DNA from: Bacteroidota bacterium
GTDB lineage: Bacteria > Bacteroidota > Bacteroidia > AKYH767-A > OLB10
Direction of reading: 5' to 3'
NCBI GenBank assembly: GCA_016714005.1
Contig: JADJOA010000005.1
Coordinates: 173,461 to 237,460, forward strand
Length of the DNA stretch: 64,000 nucleotides
The notes beneath the pieces are model-generated. The model was not told the DNA's origin, made no database searches, and was given only the letters and a program-made list of their open reading frames with translations. A program made the position numbers and the translations under genes. This document shows positions 39,982 to 49,242 of this stretch, piece by piece; position 1 is the stretch's first letter; each line of letters opens with the position of its first letter.

Positions 39982-39989
39982 CAAATATA
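39982..39989 (-). promoter_or_regulatory. -7 promoter box for the T9SS gene at 38465-39963
   Basis: TATATTTG on the minus strand, full TAnnTTTG match, 18 bases before the ATG; predicted start near 39976. Confidence 0.45.
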
Positions 39990-40030
39990 GTATTTATTCC
40001 AATTTTACATTATCTAACAATGCTCAATTT

Positions 40031-40327
40031 CTGCACTCGTCCTTGTCTGAAGCAAAGCCTTGTGCGCTGTGACGAGGATGTAAAGCTTCCGAAAGATAAA
40101 ATTATTTTTGCCATAGTATTTTAAAAATTATTTGGGGCAATAGATATTTTATTAAAGATTAAAACCCAGGTAGAGCAAGGGATAGTTTTTTATGAAAAGG
40201 ATTATCTTTATAGCTCTGCTAAAGATTACAGTGAAGAAAAAGGATTGGTTAGAATTTTGTTGTTATAGGATGTGCAGGCATCCTCGTCTCTACACACTTG
40301 CAACGCGTCAGACGAGGACGAGAGGGG
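40031..40327 (+). repeat. RAYT-derived repeat, copy B (complete)
   Basis: About 297 bases. It opens with a hairpin (CTCGTC...GACGAG within the first 48 bases), then the remnant frame IKTQVEQGIVFYEKDYLYSS and KDYSEEKGLVRILLL ending in TAG, and closes with a second hairpin CCTCGTCTCTACACACTTGC...GACGAGG. It fills the gap between the T9SS gene and the DUF389 gene. Confidence 0.8.
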
Positions 40328-40359
40328 TTTGTACTTTGTCATTTATTTAAAATACAATT

Positions 40360-41663
40360 ATGGAGAAATTTTTTGACAGATTCAGGTTGTTGCAGGAAAA
40401 GGAAGATCATCCTATTTTAATTGAAAATATTACGAATGGCGTTTCTTTCAGAGGTACAAACCTGTGGGTTTTGATTTTTGCAATATTTATTGCTTCCCTG
40501 GGATTAAACGTAAATTCAACAGCCGTAATCATTGGTGCAATGCTGATTTCTCCTCTTATGGGTCCTATCATGGGCTTAGGGCTTGCGCTGGGGATTAATG
40601 ACCTTGTTTTGTTGCGGAAGTCGCTGTCAAATTTCGGATATGCCGTGATGGTGAGTTTGGCAACTTCTACTTTTTATTTTTTGCTTACGCCATTAAGCGA
40701 TGCACACTCAGAATTGCTTGCCCGAACCTATCCGACAATTTATGATGTGCTGATTGCTTTTTTTGGCGGGCTTGCAGGTATTGTAGCTACATCAAGCAAG
40801 CTTAAAGGCAATATAATACCAGGTGTGGCAATTGCAACAGCGCTGATGCCGCCACTGTGTACAGCGGGTTATGGGTTGGCAACTTTGCATTGGAATTATT
40901 TTTTTGGTGCATTTTATTTGTTTCTTATCAATTCAGTTTTTATTGCTGCGGCTACTTTGCTTACAGTGCGACTTCTCAAAATTCCGCATAAACATTTGCC
41001 TGATGCAAGGGCGGAAGCAAGAGCTAAAAGAATAATTATAACTGTTCTGATTGTAACGCTTGCACCAAGCTTATATTTAGGATATGATATTGTTCAGCAG
41101 GACCGCTTTACGAAAAATGCAAACCGTTTTGTAGATGTTGCCTGTGTGCTGCCGAATGATTATTTGCTGAATAAAAAAATTGATGCAAAAACAAATCAAT
41201 TATTCTGACTTATGGCGGTGATGAGATTACCGAAAAAGAAATAAATGCTTTGAAAAGCAAACTGGGAGGTTTTAATTTGAAAGGCACATCGCTTCAAATA
41301 AAACAAGGCTTTTCCTATTTGACCGATAATACTGAAAACAATAATCAGCTGAATGAACTAAGCAAGGCATTGGTTGATAAGGAATCGGAAATAAGCAGGT
41401 TAAAGTTGAAACTTGACAGCATGACTACTAAGAATAAAATCGGGATGCAATTATTTTCAGAATTAAAAATAAGTTATCCTGATTTAAAAGACATCATTAT
41501 AAATGAATCAACCACCCTAATTGATACATCTTCTGTAAAACAAACCATTTTTTTAGCTGTGCTGGATTTTAAAAAGCCTGTTTCAAGTAAAGAAAAAATT
41601 AAAATTGAAGAATGGCTGAAGGTGAGACTGAAGGAAAATAAAATAAAAGTTATATTTGAATGA
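40360..41663 (+). CDS. DUF389 membrane protein, one frameshift
   Basis: About 434 residues joined near 41205. Residues 30-250 hold the DUF389 core: six to seven TM helices with GVSFRGTNLWVLIFAIFIAS, VIIGAMLISPLMGPIMGLGL and GVAIATALMPPLCTAGYG. The C-terminal 160 residues form a soluble domain with a coiled coil (NQLNELSKALVDKESEISRL). The family is of unknown function; some members are linked to membrane transport of hydrophobic compounds. First gene of a plus-strand series. Confidence 0.8.
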
Positions 41664-41692
41664 GCGCTCATGCAATTTATCTTATGAAATAA

Positions 41693-43471
41693 ATGACCTT
41701 AGAAATTGGAATTGTTTTAGTCATCATTGTGCTGACACTGTATTTATTTATCAGTGAAAAATTCGGGATAGATACTATATCTATAATCGTTATGGTTTTA
41801 TTAATGGTTACAGGCATATTAACACCGCATGAAGGATTTGCAGGCTTTACTAACTCCGCTACAATTACAGTGGCTTGCATGTTTGTGGTAAGTGCTGCTA
41901 TTTATAAATCAGGTGCACTTAGTGGTGTAGGCAATATATTAAAAACGCTTGGCAAGAAAAGCTATATCGTTACGCTTATAGTTCTTATGCTGCTTTCAGG
42001 CTCGCTTTCTGCTTTTATGAACGATACTGCTGTAGTTGCGCTTTTAATGCCGGTTGTAATAAATGTTGCACAAAAAACTAAAATTAATCCTTCCAAATTA
42101 TTGATGCCACTTTCGTTTGGAGCATTGCTTGGAGGAATCTGTACACTCATCGGCACTTCCACCAATATTTTAGTGAGCGGAATTGCTGAAAGACAGGGAT
42201 TGGCTCCAATTAGTATGTTTGAAATGGCGCCTGTCGGATTATGCTTTATGGCAGTGGGAATTTTATATATGCTTATTGTTGGTAACCGTTTGCTCCCTGA
42301 CCGGAAGCAAAAAGAAAATCTGGCTGAGGAATTTGAGGTATCAAAATATATTACAGAAATTATTTTATTGCCGGAGGCAAAGTATGTAGGTACAACAATA
42401 AAAGATTAACCAATTGTAAAGAATCGTGACATAATAATAATAAAGATAACGAGTAAAAAAATACCTATGATTCATTTGCCCGGCCTCGTTCTGGAAGCAC
42501 ATGATATTTTAAAAGTGAGCTGTGATATTGACAAACTGAAAATGCTGATGGAGCGCGAAGGAATTAGGTTCACCTCAGATAAAGGCGTGAAAAATGAATC
42601 TGTTTCATTGGGAAATGTCAGTCTTGTAGAAGCAATTGTGACAGTTAATTCCGAGATGGAAAACCAATCATTCAAGGAGTATAATTTCAGAACACGGTTT
42701 GAAGGAGCAACTGTTTTAGCGGTAAGACACCGGAATGAAATATTGCATGAAAAGTTAGGCAGAGTCAAATTAAAATCAGGCGATGTATTGCTTATCTCTG
42801 CCACTAAAGAACAGATAGCTGCATTAAAAAGCGCAGATGATTTGCTGATTATTTCTGAAACTGAACATCACCCTTTCAATTTGTTAAATTCAGCTTCTAT
42901 AATTTCAATTGTTGCCGGCATCGTTATAACAGCGGCTTTAGGAATAGCCCCCATTGTGCTGAGCGCAACTGTTGGAGTGGTTTTGCTTATTGTATTAAAA
43001 TTTTTAAAAACCGAAGAAGCGTACCGGGCAATTGATTGGAAAGTTGTTTTTATGTTAGCGGGTGTTCTGTCACTTGGCGCTGCTCTCGAAAAAACAGGTG
43101 CTGCTACCTTGCTTGCTGATGGAATTATAAACACTATTGGTGCGTATGGTCCTAAAGCTGTACTGTCTGCTTTTTTCGGGTTAACATTTCTTTCAACTAA
43201 TTTTATGTCAAACAATGCCACTGCTGCTTTGCTTGCTCCCATAGCGATTGTTACTGCCAGCGAAATGGGAATTGATGCCCGCCCGCTTATCCTGGCAGTG
43301 GCATTTGCTGCTTCGCTTAGTTTTATGACACCAATGGGCTATCAAACCAATGCCATGATTTATGCGCCCGGTAATTATAAGTTTAAAGATTATCTGCGTG
43401 TTGGCACTCCTTTAAATATTTTGTTCTGGATTTTGGCTTCTATCATTATACCGTACTTTTTTCCATTTTGA
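41693..43471 (+). CDS. SLC13/DASS-type permease with TrkA-C domains, in-frame TAA
   Basis: About 592 residues reading through a TAA at 42407-42409. The frame is unchanged on both sides (KYVGTTIKD, stop, PIVKNRDIIIIKITSKK). TM bundle 1 contains AFMNDTAVVALLMPV (DASS motif) and GTSTNILVSG. The middle cytoplasmic part has two TrkA-C-like domains (ILLPEAKYVGTT, LRVRHRNEIL-type RVKLKSGDVLLI). TM bundle 2 has STNFMSNNATAALLAPI. Sodium- or proton-linked uptake of an anion such as a dicarboxylate or sulfate is usual for this type. Confidence 0.8.
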
Positions 43472-43519
43472 TTTTTATAGCATTGTAATTTGAGAGAACT
43501 AATCGTTAAAATAATTAAA

Positions 43520-44366
43520 ATGAAGGAACTTTTAAAATCAGAAATTATTTCAACTGGAAATTATACCATGACCGCAGGTAATTTATTGGTAGCAGTTATA
43601 ATTTTTGTTGGTACTTATTTTTTAATAAGAATAATTGCTGCATTAATCACCCGTACATTTAAAAGAAGAAACAGACCTGACGGAAGGCATTTTTCCATCA
43701 TTCAGCTTGTAAAATATTTTATATGGACACTGGCTTTTGTTTTTATTCTGCAAACATTAGGGTTTAACATTACTTTTCTTATAGCAAGCTCAGCTGCATT
43801 ATTGGTTGGAATCGGCTTAGGGCTTCAGAATGTTTTTAAAGATTTTATTTCAGGTATTACCTTGCTCATCGAAGGCACTATAAAAGTGGATGATATTGTA
43901 GAGGTGGACGGGTTGGTTGTAAAAGTTAATGAAATAGCGCTTCGTACATCAAAAGTTACCACAAGAGAGGATAATGTGGTGATAATTCCGAACCACAAGT
44001 TTATAGAGGAAAAGATTGTAAACTGGACAAATAATATGCTGCCTTCGAGGTTTATGATTGAAGTGGGTGTGGATTATTCTTCGGATGCAATGCTGGTAGA
44101 AAAGATTTTAATTGAATGCGCCACACTGCATAAGGATGTGCTGAAAGAAAAGGAGTATATTGCTACTGTGAGATTAAAAAGACTTTGGAAAATCTTCTTT
44201 GGACTTTCAACTGATATTTTACAGTTATAATTTATTCAGGATTGAAAATGTGAAAAGCAAAATACGGTTTGAAATTCTTGAAGCTTTCAGAAAAAATAAT
44301 ATTGTGATTCCTTTTCCACAGCATGTTATTCACTATGCCAATAAGGAGCAGGACAAAAGCATATAA
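43520..44366 (+). CDS. Small-conductance mechanosensitive channel (MscS family), one frameshift
   Basis: About 281 residues from the ATG at 43520; an in-frame TTG at 43490 is a weaker start. Three TM helices, with the pore-lining TM3 ending in LVGIGLGLQNVFKDFISGI. The MscS beta domain follows: LIEGTIKVDDIVEVDGLVVKV, then TREDNVVIIPNHKFIEEKI. One A too many near 44175 hides the C-terminal alpha/beta part (DFGKSSLDFQLIF to YANKEQDKSI). Releases solutes on hypo-osmotic shock. Followed after 13 bases by the Crp/Fnr gene. Confidence 0.88.
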
Positions 44367-44379
44367 CTGAATTTGAGGA

Positions 44380-45096
44380 ATGATTAGCAAAGAAAGAATT
44401 AAGCGTGCCCTGAACCGTTTTCATTTTTATTCGGGAATCCGGATTGATTCCTTGCCCGAAAATGAACTGGAAATATTTAATAAACATGCTAAAAAAATAA
44501 ATTTAAAAAAGAAGAAAGTACTATTCAGGCAAGGCAGTTATCCTAATGGAGTTTATATTCTGAAAAGCGGGAAACTAAAAGTTTATCAGTTAAATTATGA
44601 TGGTTCTATTCAGATACTTTTTATTTATGCTGCCGGAGAAGTATTTGGCTACCGCCCTATCCTGAGTAATGAATATCAGCCGGTGAGCATTGCTGCACTG
44701 GAAGATTGCGAGTTGCTTTTTATTGAAAGAAAATTTTTTCTTGAATTGCTTCAAAAATCACTTACTCTTTCCAATCAGTTGCTCGTGAGTTTGAGCCATG
44801 AGTTTACCGTTCTTACAAATCGGATTAATGTTTTTGCACAACGCGGGATTAAAGAACGGTTTGCGCTTGCTTTGCTTATTTTAAATGAAAAATATAAATC
44901 GGAAAGTGATATGGACGGTTTTGCAGAAATAAAATTGGCACGAACAGACCTTTCCAACTTTGTAGGCACTTCTCTTGAAAATCTGAGCCGCACCTTAAAT
45001 TATTTCAAAGAAAAAAGACTTATTCGCACTAAAGGAAAAAGTATTTTTATTGAACACTTTGAAAATCTTTTTATTCTTTCAGCAATTGATAGCTGA
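44380..45096 (+). CDS. Crp/Fnr-family transcription regulator
   Basis: 238 residues, intact. Cyclic-nucleotide-binding beta barrel (LFRQGSYPNGVYILKSGKLKV, then AAGEVFGYRPILSN) around residues 40-130, dimer helix, and a winged-helix with LARTDLSNFVGTSLENLSRTLNYF (recognition helix) around residues 190-212. There is no N-terminal Cys cluster, so it is not an iron-sulfur Fnr. The palindrome TTGACTTAAGTCAA 23 bases after its stop, before the next promoter, may be its own target. Confidence 0.88.
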   Translation: MISKERIKRALNRFHFYSGIRIDSLPENELEIFNKHAKKINLKKKKVLFRQGSYPNGVYILKSGKLKVYQLNYDGSIQILFIYAAGEVFGYRPILSNEYQPVSIAALEDCELLFIERKFFLELLQKSLTLSNQLLVSLSHEFTVLTNRINVFAQRGIKERFALALLILNEKYKSESDMDGFAEIKLARTDLSNFVGTSLENLSRTLNYFKEKRLIRTKGKSIFIEHFENLFILSAIDS

Positions 45097-45118
45097 GTTT
45101 TTGATCTATTTTCATAGT

Positions 45119-45132
45119 TTGACTTAAGTCAA
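45119..45132 (+). promoter_or_regulatory. FNR/CRP-type operator palindrome
   Basis: TTGACTTAAGTCAA, a perfect 14-bp palindrome close to the FNR-class pattern TTGAT-N4-ATCAA. Its centre is about 42 bases before the start site predicted from the -7 box at 45155-45162, the usual class II activator position. Confidence 0.55.
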
Positions 45133-45154
45133 ATTTATCTTCTGCATACCACTT

Positions 45155-45162
45155 TACTTTTG
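45155..45162 (+). promoter_or_regulatory. -7 promoter box of the GNAT-nitrilase gene
   Basis: TACTTTTG, a full TAnnTTTG match; start near 45168, leader of about 53 bases before the ATG at 45221. Confidence 0.5.
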
Positions 45163-45220
45163 TAAATATGATTTAGCAATCCTTGCTTTTTCAATCAATT
45201 ATTTAAAAAAAGAATACACT

Positions 45221-46826
45221 ATGAATAAGACAGAAAATAACAGCATTCTAAAAAAAATTAAACTAAGAAAAACTTGAAGACAGAGACTATGAAGATATTG
45301 TACTACTTCAGTTAAAATGTTTTCCTGAAATGAAGCCCTGGAAACGTGAGCAGTTTGAGAACATTTTAAAAGTGTTTCAGGAAGGACAAATTTGTGTAGA
45401 ATATAACGGTGAAATTATTGCTTCCTCGTGCTCATTAATTATTGACAGCAATAAGTATTCGGAAACTTCAAGCTGGCATGAGCTTACCGGAAACGGTTTC
45501 ATTAATAATCATGAATCTGATGGTGATACATTGTACGGAATGGAAATAATGGTTGACCCGGAATACCGCAATATGAAACTTGCACGGAGAATGTATGACT
45601 GGAGAAAACGATTTGCAGTAACTAAAAATTTGAAGCGAATTGCTGCGGGTGGAAGAGTTCCTAATTACTGCAAGCATCAGAAAAAAATGACCGTGTATGA
45701 ATATGTAGAAGCTGTAACAGATAAAAAAATATTTGACCCTGTGCTTACCACTCAGCTTGCCAATGGTTTTTCGCTGATAAAGGTGTTGCCTGATTATTTG
45801 CCAAATGATAAGGAGTCGTGTGGTTATGCTACCTATCTTGAATGGACGAATTTCCAATACCGGACTGATAAGGAAAGAATCAGTTCGAGATATGTTCGCG
45901 TTGCGGCTGTACAATATCAAATGCGGACTAGAAAGGATTTTGACGAGTTTGCTTCGCATTGTGAATATTTTGTGGATGTAGCTTCTGATTACCGGAGTGA
46001 TTTTGTAATGTTTCCTGAGATGCTCACGATGCAATTGCTTTCATTTATGCCTACTGAACGCCCGGAACAATCAGCAAGAAGGTTAAGCGAATTTACTTCA
46101 CGGTATATAGAGTTCTTTAACCATCTCGCAATTAAATACAACATCAATATAATTGGCGGTTCGCACCTGAATGTGGAGAACGATTCACTTTACAATGTAG
46201 CTTATTTATTCCGTAGGGACGGAACAATAGGAAAGCAATATAAAATTCAGATTACACCTCATGAAAAAAAATGGTGGGGAGTGAAAGGCGGCAACAAGAT
46301 TGAAGTATTTGATACCGATTGTGGAAAGATTGCAATTGCTATTTGTTATGATGTTCAATTTCCTGAGCTTGTCCGCATAGCTGCTGTAAAGGGTGCGCAA
46401 ATACTTTTTGTTCCGTATAATACAGATGAACGCAGAGGTTATTTAAGGGTACGGTACTGTGCACAGGCACGAGCAATAGAAAATCAAATGTATGTTGCTA
46501 TTACAGGATGCGTTGGTAATTTGCCTAAAGTAGAAAACTTAGATATTCATTTTTCACAATCTGCCATATTTACTCCATCGGATGTTGAATTTTCGAGAGA
46601 AGGAATTGCTACGGAAGCAACTCCTAATACTGAGACAATAATTTACCAGGATTTGGATTTACGGTTATTAAAACGAAACCGTGAGTATGGAACAGTGCAG
46701 CCGTGGAACGATATAAGGAATGATTTGTATGAAGTAATTCAAAAGCATAATGAATCAATTGTTCCCACTCAGCATCAAAATGGAAATGCAAAGGTTGAAA
46801 AACAGATTAGTATAATAAATCAATAA
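45221..46826 (+). CDS. GNAT acetyltransferase fused to carbon-nitrogen hydrolase (nitrilase superfamily), one frameshift
   Basis: About 534 residues from MNKTENNSILKK, with one extra base in the A run near 45265 (RKLEDRDYEDIVLLQLKCFP). The N-terminal 190 residues are a GNAT domain: GMEIMVDPEYRNMKLARRMYDWRK is the CoA loop region. The C-terminal 290 residues are a nitrilase domain with the E-K-C triad: Glu in VMFPEML, Lys in YKIQITPHEK, Cys in AICYDVQFPE. Such bifunctional fusions occur in many bacteria; substrates are not settled. Placed behind the FNR-like site. Confidence 0.88.
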
Positions 46827-46837
46827 AAAATATTCAA

Positions 46838-47687
46838 ATGAAAAATAATAAAACAAAAATCATTCTTGTTCCTACAGATTTTTCGGAAACCGCTAACAAA
46901 GCTTTAGCAAAAGCAATAGACTTATCGAAAAGAACCAATGATAAATTGGTTTTGGTGCATGTGGTGGAAACAAATATGTTTTTAGCTCCGGTTGAAATGA
47001 TGGCAGTGGGATACATAAATGAAGTAATGGTAAGGGATTCGAAAGAAAGCCTGCGGGAAACTGTCAGAAGAAATAAAGGATGAACATGAAATCAATGTAG
47101 AATATGCCTGTTATTCAGGCAACGTATATGATAACATTATCCGTGCATCGCATTTATTTGATGCAGATTTAATAGTAATGGGAACTCATGGCACGTCAGG
47201 TGTTTCGGAGTGGTTGTTTGGAAGCAATGCTTTTAGTGTTGTAAATAATACAACCATTCCTGTTTTAACTATCAACTTTCATTCTGATTCAAATACGTTT
47301 AAAAAAATTGTTTTTCCTTTTAATGAAAATTTGCTGACACTAAAAAAAGCAGAACAGGTTATTGCACTTGCAAAAATATTTAACGCTTCTATTTTGATTT
47401 TTGGATATACTGACAGTAAAATGACATCGGCATTAACAGTGCTTCGTAAAAAAGGTGAAGAACTTGCCAGGCAGTTTAAGGATGAAAATATTGAAAGCAC
47501 TTTTACTATGAGCCTGGGTGAAGATTATGCAGATGAAATTTTGGAGTTTGCCAATGGAGAAAAAGCAGATTTGATTACGGTTATTACAAACAGAAGTCAT
47601 AATGTTGACAAAGTTTTTAAAACAAAACCGGATAAGAAATTGGTGAATCATTCTGAAATTCCGGTGCTGAGTGTACCGGTGGGGTAG
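46838..47687 (+). CDS. Tandem universal stress protein, one frameshift
   Basis: About 283 residues after repair near 47062 (ETVRKLSEEIKDEHEINVEY). Usp domain 1: IILVPTDFSETANKALAKAI, then the ATP loop MGTHGTSGVSEWLFGSNAFSVV. Domain 2: KIVFPFNENLLTLKKAEQVI and a weaker ATP loop ending NHSEIPVLSVPVG. Domain 1 keeps the GxxGxxxxxxG nucleotide motif, domain 2 seems to have lost it. Starts 11 bases after the nitrilase fusion stop, so same transcript. Confidence 0.85.
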
Positions 47688-47765
47688 CGGATAGTTTAAC
47701 TTAATATTGCTTTGCTTGTTAACCAAACATTAAAATATACAAAGCAGCACCTGCAAAGTAATTCC

Positions 47766-47814
47766 CTCGTCCTCGTCTTACGCGGTGCAAGTGTGTTGAG
47801 ACGAGGCGAGAGAA
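47766..47814 (-). repeat. RAYT-derived repeat, fragment E (3-prime hairpin only)
   Basis: The reverse complement reads CCTCGTCTCAACACACTTGC then ACCGCGTAAGACGAGG, matching the closing hairpin of copies B and C. Found alone and in opposite orientation, so the hairpin itself behaves as a mobile unit. Confidence 0.6.
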
Positions 47815-47819
47815 AGAAG

Positions 47820-48250
47820 GATTCTATTTAGGCAACCTTACAGGGGGCGCTATCACACAAGCCGCGTGTGCGACTTGTCAGGTGAAATTACAAGCAAAAT
47901 TTTAGTTATGAAATTGAAAATTGGTTTTAGTTTTTTCTTTATTCCACTTTTAGTTCGTTAGCTTTTTAATTTGATTTTAGCAACTCATGAATGCTGAAGG
48001 GCATTTGTCTTGAAACAAAAGTGGAGCAAAAATTCAAGCCAAATTGCCAACCTTCAATTGATTTTTCGCACTTGCCTTTGCATCTAATGCCAATCAATTG
48101 AGTAGCGGCTTACAGTCACGTAGTTTGCTAAAAAGTCCACCGGACTTTTTATTGACGCAACCTCGTGCACCATTTTCAAAAGCCCTCGCACTCGGAAAGT
48201 GTTTTGACATTAGCGAATTTTCTGGGGCATTGTTTCGAACACTTATGTTT
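47820..48250. other. Non-coding segment of unusual sequence
   Basis: About 430 bases without a convincing gene. It contains a GC-rich stretch with a small palindrome (CACACAAGCCGCGTGTG at 47854-47870) and a perfect hairpin AAAAAGTCCACCGGACTTTTT at 48130-48150. Composition changes abruptly from the flanking genes. It looks like mobile-element or cassette debris, but I cannot assign it. Confidence 0.35.
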
Positions 48251-48253
48251 TCA

Positions 48254-48550
48254 CTGTACTCGTCCTTGTCTGAAGCAAATCCTTGTTCGCTGTGACGAGG
48301 ATGTAAAGCTTCCGAAAGATAAAATTATTTTTGCCATTGTATTTTAAAAATTATTTAGGGCAATAGATATTTTATTAAAGATTAAAACTCCGGTTGAGCA
48401 AGGCTTAGTGTTTTATGTAAAGGATTATCTTTATAGCTCAGCAAAAGACTATAGTGAAGAAAAAGGGTTGGTTAGAATTTCGTTGTTATAGGATGTGCAG
48501 GCATCCTCGTCTTTACACACTTGCAACGCGTAAGACGAGGACGAGAGGGG
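48254..48550 (+). repeat. RAYT-derived repeat, copy C (complete)
   Basis: Same layout as copy B: opening hairpin, remnant frame KTPVEQGLVFYVKDYLYSSA / KDYSEEKGLVRISLL ending in TAG, closing hairpin. It ends two bases before the TTG that begins the open frame of the lipoprotein downstream. Confidence 0.8.
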
Positions 48551-48552
48551 GA

Positions 48553-48945
48553 TTGATTTTTATTTCCTTATTTCTTTTCTGCACGAGTTGTGATTATTAT
48601 GATAACAGACTTTCCATAATAAACAATAGTAATGCAGATATTGCAGTTGAAACTTATCTAGACAGCATTCCTACCATTGAAGAATCTAATAGTTCGGCTT
48701 ATTACCTTCGTGAAATTGTCAAAAAGCAAGGAACTTCATCATTAACAATGCCAGGAAGTACTCAAGCTTGGATTTTTTTTATCGAAAGAAGTAAAAACAA
48801 AAAATTGAACATTTGTGTTTTTAATAAAGATACAATAATAAAATACGGAGAAATTGATTCATTAATTAATAAAAACCTTTATAAAAAATATATTATAAGT
48901 AAATCATATTTAGACAGTACGCAATGGATAGTTCAAATAAATTAG
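48553..48945 (+). CDS. Small lipoprotein whose start abuts repeat copy C
   Basis: About 131 residues from TTG 48553: LIFISLFLFCTSC with lipobox CTSC, then a mature beta-rich domain (NRLSIINNSNADIAVETYLDS). A normal lipoprotein would have a few charged residues before LIFISLF. Here the repeat ends exactly at that point, so the true ATG and leader were probably replaced. Whether the TTG is used is unknown. No family recognised. Confidence 0.55.
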   Translation: MIFISLFLFCTSCDYYDNRLSIINNSNADIAVETYLDSIPTIEESNSSAYYLREIVKKQGTSSLTMPGSTQAWIFFIERSKNKKLNICVFNKDTIIKYGEIDSLINKNLYKKYIISKSYLDSTQWIVQIN

Positions 48946-48984
48946 TTTTTAGGGCTTAAGAATGATTGAATAAAAATTATGAGA

Positions 48985-49158
48985 TTACATAGAATTTTCG
49001 TCAAAAGTGTTGCTGTATTCAATGTATTCCTGCAGCCAACCACTTTCAATATTAAAATTTATTATCCTCTTTTGTTCTTTATTGACGTCTTTATCATATA
49101 AACTCAGTGCACCAAATCTGGAATCTAAGGTGTCCTTTTTCTGATCAACTTTATTTTT
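48985..49158 (-). pseudogene. Orphan C-terminal gene fragment cut by repeat fragment D
   Basis: The minus strand keeps one open frame of about 57 residues ending at 48985, reading KVDQKKDTLDSRFGALSLYD and later INFNIESGWLQEYIEYSN, up to the exact edge of the repeat at 49159. No start codon or upstream part is found on the other side. It looks like the 3-prime end of a gene whose rest was lost when the repeat arrived. Confidence 0.5.
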
Positions 49159-49216
49159 CTGCACTCGTCCTTGTCTGAAGCAAAGCCTTGTGCGCTGTGA
49201 CGAGAATGAGTGCAGG
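49159..49216 (+). repeat. RAYT-derived repeat, fragment D (5-prime hairpin only)
   Basis: Matches the first 47 bases of copies A-C (to 49205), CTGCACTCGTCC...GACGAG, and is followed by AATGAGTGCAG, which extends the palindrome outward (CTGCACTC paired with GAGTGCAG). So the 5-prime hairpin also occurs alone. Confidence 0.65.
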
Positions 49217-49242
49217 ATTTAGCTGCGAGGGACGTTTTTTTT

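Noticed and set aside
47178..47687. Independent single-domain universal stress protein
   Set aside because: The ATP loop of domain 1 lies at its start and the preceding frame ends in the matching first half; it is the rest of one tandem Usp gene.
48098..48347. Small plus-strand open frames between the stress protein and repeat copy C
   Set aside because: They run into the repeat, have no ribosome site or family resemblance, and one shares codons with the repeat's opening hairpin.
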